DNA of 19,704 nt from RUG14199 sp964629225. Its GTDB lineage: Bacteria > Bacillota > Clostridia > Oscillospirales > CAG-272. Of this stretch, positions 8,106-14,199 are shown in pieces. The stretch spans positions 1 to 19,704 of the forward strand of contig CAZVQC010000026.1 in the NCBI GenBank assembly GCA_964629225.1, written 5' to 3'. The number at the start of each line of letters is the position of its first letter. The first letter of the stretch is position 1. The position numbers and the translations under genes were made by a program. The notes under the pieces were generated by a model that saw nothing but the letters and a program-made list of their open reading frames with translations, searched no databases and was not told the origin of the DNA.

Positions 8106-8486
8106 TCAAAATCTAACTTCCGTGACTCTCGCCACCGGTTCGTGCTCCCTGTTGTACCGGCAGGCAAAGTCACAGTAAGCGTCGTAAAATACCGCCGCAG
8201 AATTGTTGTATCTCGCAACGTCACCCGCCGCAAGATCCGCCTGCATCCTCACGTACAAAAGATAGATGCCGTCATAGGGCGCTCCTATCAAAAGTTCCGT
8301 GTCAACATCCGTGGTCTCATCGTACCCGGAATACTCCGCCGCTCCCGTCGGCGGATCTGCGTGAGTCAAAAAGATCTCGTTCACCGCCATCCGCTCTATC
8401 CGATCCACCTGCTCCACCACCGTAACGTCGTCCAAACAACAGCTGCCGCTGTCCCTGACTCCGTCCATCACTCGTCTCAATGTCAT
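8106..8486 (-). CDS. Head-tail connector (adaptor) protein
   Basis: This 126-residue, mainly helical protein sits just after the capsid block and before the tail nozzle, the usual place of the adaptor that joins the portal ring to the tail. It contains VDRIERMAVNEIFLTH near the start, TELLIGAPYDGIYLLYVRMQ in the middle and ARYNNSAAVFYDAYCDFACRYNREH towards the end. The middle-to-end pattern is one I associate with short connectors of Gram-positive phages. AAGGAGG lies 6 bases before the ATG. It is the first gene of the long tail-lysis block, and its TGA is immediately followed by the AAGGAGG of the nozzle gene. Confidence 0.7.
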   Translation of the reverse strand: MTLRRVMDGVRDSGSCCLDDVTVVEQVDRIERMAVNEIFLTHADPPTGAAEYSGYDETTDVDTELLIGAPYDGIYLLYVRMQADLAAGDVARYNNSAAVFYDAYCDFACRYNREHEPVARVTEVRF

Positions 8487-8906
8487 CTCATTCCTCCTTG
8501 ATTTCTTTGCAGGGGGTTCCGGGGGAATTTTTTCAAAAAAATTCCCCCGGAACCCTTCAAAAAACTTCCGAGAAGTTTTTTGCTTGAGTCCGTCCCCCGT
8601 CCGAACCGCTTCAAACGGGGATTCTTTTTCACTCGCCGTGACCGCAGAGTGCTCGTTCGCCGCTTTTTCGGCACTAAAGCAGAGCGAAAAGCCACCTTAT
8701 TACCACCACCCGCGCCGACACCGGTCAGAGCACCGACCACTCATACCGAGAGAAAAACCTCGCCGTTCTACTCGCATGGAACGAGGGAAAAACTCTCGCC
8801 CGAACCCCGCTCCAAAAGTTTTTTGGGTGGGGCTTGGGGAGGGCTTTTTTCCAAAAAAAGTCCTCCCCAAAAAATCCCCCAAAAAATCCCCCCAAAAACC
8901 AAAACC
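8487..8906. repeat. Repeat spacer B (420 bp, no supported gene)
   Basis: The spacer lies between the 66-residue gene and the connector. It holds a palindrome at 8514-8555 (about 20-bp arms, core TTCCGGGGGAATTTTTT), a short inverted repeat AAAAAACTTC/GAAGTTTTTT at 8558-8581, a 26-bp inverted-repeat copy at 8595-8620, and a second palindrome at 8834-8870 near the upstream gene. The stretch 8595-8764 recurs in spacer E at 14450-14619 with the same length of 170 bases. An open minus-strand frame through it is composed of repeat sequence and is not counted as a gene. Confidence 0.8.
8514..8555. repeat. Long GC-arm/T-A-centre palindrome
   Basis: The arms pair perfectly over about 20 bases (GGGTTCCGGGGGAA then T-run; A-run then TTCCCCCGGAACCC). 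It lies about 10 bases upstream of the connector's AAGGAGG, so on the minus-strand RNA the hairpin sits in the 5' leader and could influence RNA stability or ribosome access. It is the longest perfect palindrome in the window. Confidence 0.72.
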
Positions 8907-9107
8907 TTACCTTGTCAAGCTTGCGATCCGAGCCTCAGCCGCCGCCCGTTGAGCGTCGGCATTTTCGATGACCTCGGCGATCTCCGGGGGCACAGCCACC
9001 GAGATGCCGGTCTTCACAAGGAATCTTCTTCCGTTGCAGGAGATGAAGCGTTCCGATTCATTTCTGGATCTTTTGGAAAGCAAGACAGAAACTTTTTTTT
9101 CCTCCAT
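8907..9107 (-). CDS. Small conserved protein downstream of the capsid gene
   Basis: This 66-residue protein begins 7 bases after the capsid stop. It shows RFISCNGRRFLVKTGISVAV followed by PPEIAEVIENADAQRAAAEA, a short beta hairpin and then a helix. I recall equivalently small genes with a NGR.W/FL.K.G..V.VP pattern after N4-gp56-type capsid genes in Clostridia phages, but no function. GAGG is 6 bases before the ATG. It might be a capsid decoration or head-completion protein; that is inference from position and size. Confidence 0.66.
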   Translation of the reverse strand: MEEKKVSVLLSKRSRNESERFISCNGRRFLVKTGISVAVPPEIAEVIENADAQRAAAEARIASLTR

Positions 9108-9114
9108 ATCGACC

Positions 9115-10392
9115 TCAGTTCATATCCGCCACATCGGAATAGGAAGAGCTGGACTCAACGCGGAGCAGGTACTCCTCCACCAAGATCTCGCAGGTCTTGA
9201 GAGCCTTCCAACCGATGGAAGAGCGCTGATTGAGGGGGTCGTTACCGTAGCCTTTCTGCTTCACGATGTGCTCGATACCGCCGCCGGCGATATCGGTAGT
9301 ACCGAAAGCATCCGCTCCCATGAAAAGAGTGGAAAAGACTGCGGAGCCGTCCTTACCGGCGCCCTGACCGCAAATAAGTTCGTCCTTGGAGGCGGTGACG
9401 TTCTGGGCAAGGGTCAAGGTAGTAACTCCGCCGGAAACGCCGATGGCGGTAATGAGATTGGCAGTGCCGCCAACGTACACCGGCACGGACACCGATGCGC
9501 TCGGGGTCAAAGTCTCATTTATCTTCACCGTCTTGGTGGCACTTGCCGCCTCCGCCAGGGTCAGACGGCAGTAGCCGTCGGAGATCTCGCAGGGAGCGAA
9601 GATCTTGGCCTCGGAGGTCTCCACAAAACGGACTCCGCCGATCTTGCCGATCTCCCCGGAAAGAATGCTTTCGGGTGCCACGTACTTCGCCACGTCGCAC
9701 CAGCGGTCGCCCGCCTCCTGCATGAGATCGTAAGCTACGTAGGGGTGGATCACCGCCACGTATGAGCCGTCGATCTTGGGGGCGTTCATTGCCTTAAGCT
9801 CCGCCGCCGCTCGGAATACGTCCGTCACTCGGAGCTTCGAATCCTTCGTGATCTCCTTTCTGGACTTCACTTCCATCTCACCCTCCGCCGTTACCTTGGG
9901 GCAGTACATCACGTTGGTGCCCGCATTGATAACGTCACGGACTACCGTGTCAAGAGTCATCGCCGCCTGATCAGCCAGCTTCTTGGTGGTCTCCACGATA
10001 ACGTTGTCCACACTGGAAAGCTCAAGAAGATCCGTCTGCTCCACGTAGTCTCCGTACTGATCCACCGTTGCGCTCACCGTGGATACCGCCAGCTTGTTGC
10101 CCGCCGGAGTAACTCCCTCCGTGATGGGCTTCAGAGCCTTCGGAAGTGAGGAGAACCTGCGGAACTCAATGGTTCTGCCTCCGTTCTTCGGAATGGGTCG
10201 CTTCTGCCCAAGCTGGTCGTGAACCAGATTGGGTGATGCCATGGAGATCAGTGTCTTGTCGTAGAACGTCTTCATCTCCGCCGAAAGACCGCCGCTTCCG
10301 TAGCTGGCAGTCTCTCCCGTCGCCGCGTTCACATAGCCTTCTGTGCCGGCTACGTTTTCACCGGCTCCGAACAGTTGAATGTCAAATTCCAT
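9115..10392 (-). CDS. Major capsid protein, N4-gp56 type, with Prp-like N-terminal site
   Basis: This 425-residue protein forms the icosahedral shell. The N4-gp56-like pattern covers about residues 40-290: KTFYDKTLISMASPNLVHDQ, GQKRPIPKNGGRTIEFRRFS, TEGVTPAGNKL, TVDQYGDYVEQTDLLEL, and KLADQAAMTLDTVVRDVINA. Residues about 293-340 (PSASVSVPVYVGGTANLITA) look like an inserted beta-domain of the surface type. The N-terminus MEFDIQLFGAG carries LQ/IQ-L-F-small, the core of the Prp cleavage site, so processing after Phe8 is predicted. The ATG at 10392 has AAAGGAGG 5 bases upstream. The longer frame to 10440 runs into repeat sequence and is rejected. Confidence 0.9.
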   Translation of the reverse strand: MEFDIQLFGAGENVAGTEGYVNAATGETASYGSGGLSAEMKTFYDKTLISMASPNLVHDQLGQKRPIPKNGGRTIEFRRFSSLPKALKPITEGVTPAGNKLAVSTVSATVDQYGDYVEQTDLLELSSVDNVIVETTKKLADQAAMTLDTVVRDVINAGTNVMYCPKVTAEGEMEVKSRKEITKDSKLRVTDVFRAAAELKAMNAPKIDGSYVAVIHPYVAYDLMQEAGDRWCDVAKYVAPESILSGEIGKIGGVRFVETSEAKIFAPCEISDGYCRLTLAEAASATKTVKINETLTPSASVSVPVYVGGTANLITAIGVSGGVTTLTLAQNVTASKDELICGQGAGKDGSAVFSTLFMGADAFGTTDIAGGGIEHIVKQKGYGNDPLNQRSSIGWKALKTCEILVEEYLLRVESSSSYSDVADMN

Positions 10393-10803
10393 TTTTTCCT
10401 CCTTTGTGTTGTTAAATAATGTGTGTTTTGCGGGGGGCATTGTGGAACCCTTTTTTCAAAAAGGGTTCCACACCCCCCTCCCAAAAAACTTTGATGGTTT
10501 TTTTCGGGGAGAACTTTTTGAAAAAAGGTCTCCCCAAACCCCTCCCAAAAAATTTTGGGACGGTTTTGGTCATGTCCCCCGTCCGAACCACTTCGAACGG
10601 GGACTGTTTTTACCTCGGTATGTTTCGTCAGTGCTCCGTCCATCGTCCGCACAAAGAACACTGACACGTCACTGTGCGAAGCAGAGGGAGAGAAACGCCT
10701 CACCACACTGCCGCTCGGAACGGGGGAAAAGCCACGCCAAAAAACCTGCCCGAAGGTTTTGGGGGGCGTGGGGGCTTTTTGCAAAAAGCCCCCGAAACCG
10801 CTC
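10393..10803. repeat. Repeat spacer C (411 bp, no supported gene)
   Basis: This lies between scaffold and capsid genes. Left to right it holds the palindrome 10441-10472 (arms TGTGGAACCCTTTTT / AAAAAGGGTTCCACA), an imperfect palindrome 10506-10535, the block with CCCAAAAAATTTTGGGACGG, a 26-bp inverted-repeat copy at 10577-10602 followed by CTGTTTTTACCTCGGTATG, and a 72-base stretch at 10722-10793 that recurs almost unchanged in spacer F at 17021-17092. The 24-bp perfect palindrome at its right end lies 10 bases from the scaffold stop. Confidence 0.82.
10770..10793. repeat. 24-bp perfect palindrome, copy 1
   Basis: Each arm is GGGGGCTTTTTG or its complement, with no spacer. The identical palindrome occurs at 17068-17091, in each case just downstream of a gene's stop codon on the minus strand (scaffold here, the Cys-rich protein there). 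It is followed on the minus strand by CAAAACC...GGTTTTTT, a weaker hairpin with a T-run that could terminate transcription. Confidence 0.75.
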
Positions 10804-11853
10804 CTACAGCACTACCTTTTCGCCGTTTTTCACACGGGCGAGAATTGCGTTGATGTCGGAATCGGTGAAGGAGGCGGCAGCCTTTCGGCTTCGGGTCCGG
10901 GCACGGGAGGAGAGCCCGTTTTCGGCGGGTCTCGCACCGCGACACCTGACACCTGCCAGCACCGCCTCCGCTATCTTGGCGGCGGAAGCCTTCACAGTAC
11001 CCTCAAGGATCTCACCGTGATGAATGGCACGGTAGGCATCCACCACCGAGGCACCGCCACGAAGCATGGACACGAATCGTCCGTCCTTCACTTCCAAAGC
11101 AGGATCGAAAGAGGGATAGAGAGCGGCGCACTCCCGCATTCCGTCTTCAAAAGACTTCCAAAGTGCCTCACGCCGCATCTCGCGAATGCCGCGAAATACC
11201 TCCCGCCCTGCCGCCAGTGCCGATGCCTCCGCCGATGAGACCTCCGTGACACCGGTTTCGGCTGCCTCGGCAGTATCGGCTGCTTCATCAACTTCGGCTG
11301 CTTCCTCCTCACCGGCAGCTTCAAGAGCATCACCGTCACTATCCGCCTCGTCAGCATCACTTTCCGAAAGAAGTGCCGCCCGTCGGGAGAACTCTTCCGA
11401 GTCTCCGGCACAGCCCCAAAGAGCACCCAGCCTCTCCACCGACTCCCCGTAACGGTCCCTGAATTCCTCAAGTTCCTTCACTTCCTTGAATCGGCGGTTG
11501 ATGATGTTCCGAGTCCGCCTTGAGTATTCCTCCTTGAAGCGCCCCTTGATGAGATCTTCGAATTCACGGGTCAAGTCCTGCCCGGCGTCGGCTTCCTTTT
11601 CGCCCGATTTACTCTGCCCGCTTTTCTCGCTTTTCTCTCCTTTTCCGTCACCAACAGTCCCCGACACGCTTCGTGTGCCGCCGTTACCGCCGGTGCCGTC
11701 CGTGCCGCCGTCACCGGCTCCTCCCTCACCCTCCGCAAAAAGCTGCAGCTCCATGGCAGCCAAAGCTTCCCACGCAGGCGAAAGTCCCAAGTGACCGACA
11801 CCCTTCGCGCCTCCCGGTGTCTCCGGGGAAAACGCCTTCTTCATAATTTCCAT
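10804..11853 (-). CDS. Capsid scaffold protein with internal Prp-type site
   Basis: This acidic, helical, low-complexity protein of 349 residues sits directly before the capsid gene, the standard place for the scaffold that directs procapsid assembly and then leaves. After a 33-residue leader comes MELQLFAEGEGG, then a Gly/Ser/Asp-rich stretch, a helical section with REFEDLIKGRFKEEYSRRTR, a very acidic section (SESDADEADSDGDALEAAGE), and a basic C-terminus ending FTDSDINAILARVKNGEKVV. ELQLF|AEG resembles the Prp cleavage sequence, predicting removal of the first 39 residues. The ATG at 11853 has AAAGGAG 5 bases upstream. The ATG at 11754, at MELQLF, has only a weak distant site. That leader is unusual, as scaffolds I recall start right at the motif. 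Confidence 0.84.
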   Translation of the reverse strand: MEIMKKAFSPETPGGAKGVGHLGLSPAWEALAAMELQLFAEGEGGAGDGGTDGTGGNGGTRSVSGTVGDGKGEKSEKSGQSKSGEKEADAGQDLTREFEDLIKGRFKEEYSRRTRNIINRRFKEVKELEEFRDRYGESVERLGALWGCAGDSEEFSRRAALLSESDADEADSDGDALEAAGEEEAAEVDEAADTAEAAETGVTEVSSAEASALAAGREVFRGIREMRREALWKSFEDGMRECAALYPSFDPALEVKDGRFVSMLRGGASVVDAYRAIHHGEILEGTVKASAAKIAEAVLAGVRCRGARPAENGLSSRARTRSRKAAASFTDSDINAILARVKNGEKVVL

Positions 11854-11899
11854 TCCTTCTCCTTTCCGCATAGGAGGTCATCCCTCCCTGTGTATCTCC

Positions 11900-11928
11900 A
11901 TTTTACCACACGAACACCCGTTTGTCTC
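11900..11928 (-). promoter_or_regulatory. Candidate sigma-A promoter upstream of scaffold
   Basis: On the minus strand GAGACA is followed 17 bases later by TAAAAT, about 50 bases before the scaffold ATG. The match to TTGACA is 4/6 and to TATAAT is 5/6. The same position relative to the 23-bp palindrome in spacer F has GAGAAA, 18 bases, TATCAT. The conservation of the surrounding sequence (AAAGGGG.GAGA and GGTA..ATGG) between the two spacers is the main support. An increased scaffold/capsid transcript would make sense but is inferred. Confidence 0.35.
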
Positions 11929-11938
11929 CCCCTTTGCC

Positions 11939-11961
11939 TCCATAACAAATTTTGTTATGGA
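11939..11961. promoter_or_regulatory. 23-bp AT-rich palindrome (possible operator), copy 1
   Basis: Arms TCCATAACAAA and TTTGTTATGGA pair perfectly across one central T. The copy at 16899-16921 keeps the outer 9 bp of each arm perfect and changes only the centre. Both lie about 40 bases upstream, in transcription sense, of a promoter-like stretch. This is typical spacing and symmetry for a dimeric regulator site. It differs in composition from the GC-rich spacer repeats. Confidence 0.5.
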
Positions 11962-12131
11962 AGGGCTGCTATGAAGGATTTTTTGCAGGGGGCTTTGGTT
12001 TTTGCAGGGGGCTTTTTTGCCCCCCTGCACCCCAAAAAAACTTTCGGGCTGCTTGGTTTTTATCGGGGTGTCCTTCTTTGAAAAAAAGGTCTCCCCAAGC
12101 CCCTCCAAAAAAACTTTGACGGGTTTTTTTT

Positions 12132-12161
12132 GGGGGAGTCTTTTTGAAAAAAGACTCCCCC
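12132..12161. repeat. GC-arm/T-A-centre palindrome shared with spacer G, copy 1
   Basis: Arms GGGGGAGTCTTTTT and AAAAAGACTCCCCC surround a 2-base centre. The same 30 bases recur exactly at 19581-19610, and similarity continues through the neighbouring 26-bp inverted repeat. Confidence 0.72.
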
Positions 12162-12304
12162 ACACCCCCTCCAAAAACTTTCGGAGCGGTTGTGGGCTGT
12201 CTGTCACCCGTTCGAACCACTCCGAACGGGGACTCTTTTCACCTCGGCTTTTTTGCAGGGGGCTTTTTTGACCCCCCCCCTGCACCCCAAAAAATCCCTT
12301 CCCC

Positions 12305-12625
12305 TCACTCCAATGACACGTTGTCGGGGTAGGACTCACCGAGGAGAGTGAAAGCGTTGAGGATGGGATCCACAGCGTAGCCCCAAAGGTGAGCGCCGGC
12401 AGGAGCGACGGCGGCGCTGAAGAAAGCGAAGCCCCGTTCCATGCGGTGGTCGAAGGAGGAGAGGAGTCCCTCGGAATCGAGCCGCTTGAGGGCGAGAAGC
12501 AGAGCGAAGCAGAGGGCGGAAGCGGCGGCGCAAACAATGTCCTGCCCCTCTTTGCCGTAGCCGGCGTGACCTTCCACGGTGAGAGTAAGGCGCTCCTCGG
12601 AGCGCAGAGCGGAAACGGCTATCAA
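12305..12625 (-). CDS. Prp-like cysteine protease, probable capsid maturation protease
   Basis: This 106-residue protein carries the signature of the Prp family (ribosomal-processing cysteine protease): VEGHAGYGKEGQDIVCAAAS, with the likely catalytic pair His20 and Cys32. Length is typical of Prp. In Staphylococcus, host Prp trims the N-terminal extension of ribosomal protein L27 (site around LNLQFF|ASKKG) and also processes phage 80alpha scaffold and capsid proteins. Here the gene is inside the virion cluster, directly after portal and before scaffold and capsid, and those two proteins carry matching sites. The start is TTG overlapping the portal stop as TTGA, which suggests translational coupling and low output; no ATG is available. 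I infer a phage-encoded maturation protease; it could also act on host L27. Confidence 0.88.
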   Translation of the reverse strand: MIAVSALRSEERLTLTVEGHAGYGKEGQDIVCAAASALCFALLLALKRLDSEGLLSSFDHRMERGFAFFSAAVAPAGAHLWGYAVDPILNAFTLLGESYPDNVSLE

Positions 12626-14199
12626 GACCCCGCCCCCACGGGAGGCAAGGGAGAGTCAAGAAGCCGAGCCATCAAAGCGTCCTTCCCCTCAATATCCATC
12701 ATGGAAAGGCAGGCGGCAGCTTCGACCCTGCGGCGGGGATCGAAGAAGCCCATGGCAAAGAACTCCTTGGCAAGCTCGTTCTGACTTGCCTTGGCGAAGG
12801 GAGTCTGCTTCACGGCGGAGACACGGATGTCGAACACCGGAAGCCTCTCACCGATACCGACTCCGTAGAGCTCCACCGGGCGGCGGGACAGAGATCCGCT
12901 GTCGAAGGTAACGAAGGAGTAGCCCCCGTCACCGGTGATCCTGAAGTAGCGAGGCTCATCGTAGAACTCCCTCATCAGGTCGATAACGAGACTCACCACC
13001 TTGGAAAAGGCGGAGTAAGAGCCCTTGATCATGTCACGGGACAGCTTGCTTCCCGCCTCTTGGAGAGCGGCGATGGCAGAGGCGGCTGTGATACCGCCGG
13101 TGGTGCCGCCCTGAGTGAAGTCTCGGTTTCCGGTAGTCTCCTTAAGCTCCGATATCTTCCCGTTCATGATGGCAACGTACAAGTCGTCAAGAGGCGAAAC
13201 CACGATCTGACGGAGAGAGTCCTCCCCAAGCCGACTGCCCGCCACGTGAACCAAGGGCTTCGACCAGTCTGCGAACTCCTCCTCGTTGATGCTGCCGTCT
13301 CCCCGAACGAAATACCTGACTTTGGACGCCATACGGGCGTTCTCAAGAATGGATTCTCCCAGCTGATCTATCTGCCGCTGGGTGCCCTTCATGATGTCAA
13401 TGAAGCCGAAGCCGCAGGGGGAGCCCTTCACCGGATAGAGTCGGTCGAACACGAATGGGTACTTGCCGTGGGCGTAGAAGCCCTCGTCGTAGCCCTTCTC
13501 GTTCTCCGATGCGAAAAGGATCTTCCCGGAACAGAATTTGCAAAGATGGACCACATCCCTGCCGTCCTTTTTTATCTTGTAGTACCAGTCCACCACCGCC
13601 GACTTGCCCGACACGTCCACCGCGTCGTCAAACAGGTACTCGGTAGGTCGGAAGTCGGGAACGGACAATACCTCCTTCAGGATCGGATACTCCTCCTTCA
13701 ACTCCTCATTGTCCCTCAGCTCAACGTGAAAGACAGAAGGTGACTTTTGAATGTCTCCGATGCCCCCTTCCCAAAATAAGTTCAAAACATCCACCGACAT
13801 TATCCGGATCTCTCCGGCTCCGCCGGATGCCGAGGGGTCCCAAACCACGCCGTAACAGCCGGTGCCGTACTTCAGCTTGTCGTACCAGACCGCCGAGTAC
13901 ACCTCTTCAAAATCCGATAACTCCAAAACACAGGGGATCACCTTCGATAACACCTCCGCCGTCTCCCTGTCACTCTCTTCCCTCGGCAGTATCACCGCCT
14001 CCGGCATCTGATCCATCGCGTCGGCGTGCTTGTTGGCTACCGAGTTGAACAGCCACGCAGAGCCCGTCCCCCGACCGCTCTCGTGCCGCCTCTTCCACCA
14101 TTCCTCCGCATCTACCGTCCGCTCGTCAACCGACTTCTTGTCGCTCTTGTATCTCCTTAACTTCTCATAAGCGGCTCCCACCGCCCTTTCATCGATCAT
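12622..14199 (-). CDS. Portal protein
   Basis: This 525-residue protein forms the dodecameric ring at the capsid vertex through which DNA is packaged and ejected. Support comes from its position after the large terminase and before protease and scaffold, its length, and portal-like features: an N-terminal helical region with EEWWKRRHESGRGTGSAWLF, a central section with YDKLKYGTGCYGVVWDP, FWEGGIGDIQKSPSVFHVE, then KGTQRQIDQLGESILENARM, GGTTGGITAASAIAALQEAG, and a long helix MIKGSYSAFSKVVSLVIDLM. These fit the portal type found with N4-gp56 capsids in Clostridia phages, as I recall it. AGGAGG lies 6 bases before the ATG. Its stop overlaps the protease start. Confidence 0.88.
   Translation of the reverse strand: MIDERAVGAAYEKLRRYKSDKKSVDERTVDAEEWWKRRHESGRGTGSAWLFNSVANKHADAMDQMPEAVILPREESDRETAEVLSKVIPCVLELSDFEEVYSAVWYDKLKYGTGCYGVVWDPSASGGAGEIRIMSVDVLNLFWEGGIGDIQKSPSVFHVELRDNEELKEEYPILKEVLSVPDFRPTEYLFDDAVDVSGKSAVVDWYYKIKKDGRDVVHLCKFCSGKILFASENEKGYDEGFYAHGKYPFVFDRLYPVKGSPCGFGFIDIMKGTQRQIDQLGESILENARMASKVRYFVRGDGSINEEEFADWSKPLVHVAGSRLGEDSLRQIVVSPLDDLYVAIMNGKISELKETTGNRDFTQGGTTGGITAASAIAALQEAGSKLSRDMIKGSYSAFSKVVSLVIDLMREFYDEPRYFRITGDGGYSFVTFDSGSLSRRPVELYGVGIGERLPVFDIRVSAVKQTPFAKASQNELAKEFFAMGFFDPRRRVEAAACLSMMDIEGKDALMARLLDSPLPPVGAGS

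Larger units (their letters stand above)
11854..12304. repeat. Repeat spacer D (451 bp, no supported gene)
   Basis: This lies between protease and scaffold. It contains a candidate promoter (11900-11928), the 23-bp AT palindrome (11939-11961), a TGCAGGGGGC-T6 palindrome at 12003-12029, an imperfect palindrome near 12065-12096, the palindrome 12132-12161, a 26-bp inverted-repeat copy at 12206-12231, and a degraded TGCAGGGGGC copy at 12255-12288. Bases 12132-12231 match 19581-19680 of spacer G over 100 bases with about eight differences by hand alignment. A minus-strand open frame runs the length of it but has repeat composition and no family. Confidence 0.82.

Noticed and set aside
8483..8740. 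Minus-strand open frame of 85 codons in spacer B
   Set aside because: It runs through the palindrome and the 26-bp repeat, has a repeat-derived composition, lacks a ribosome site, and its only similarity is to translated repeat copies in spacers E and F.
10577..10602. tRNA-like T-arm (GTTCGAACC-type sequence) in the 26-bp repeat
   Set aside because: Only the T-arm-like hairpin is present; no acceptor, D-arm or anticodon arm surrounds any copy.
10350..10784. Minus-strand open frame of 144 codons in spacer C
   Set aside because: It overlaps the capsid start in another frame and consists of translated repeat modules; similar frames occur in every spacer because the repeats are stop-poor.
12132..12161. 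Classical intrinsic terminator
   Set aside because: The T-run is in the 5' arm of the hairpin, not after the 3' arm, on either strand. Termination is possible, but the standard model does not fit.
11878..12537. Minus-strand open frame of 219 codons across spacer D
   Set aside because: It overlaps the protease gene in another frame and consists of translated palindromes (runs of FSKK, KTP). The part before scaffold resembles a frame in spacer F, but there is no ribosome site before its ATG.
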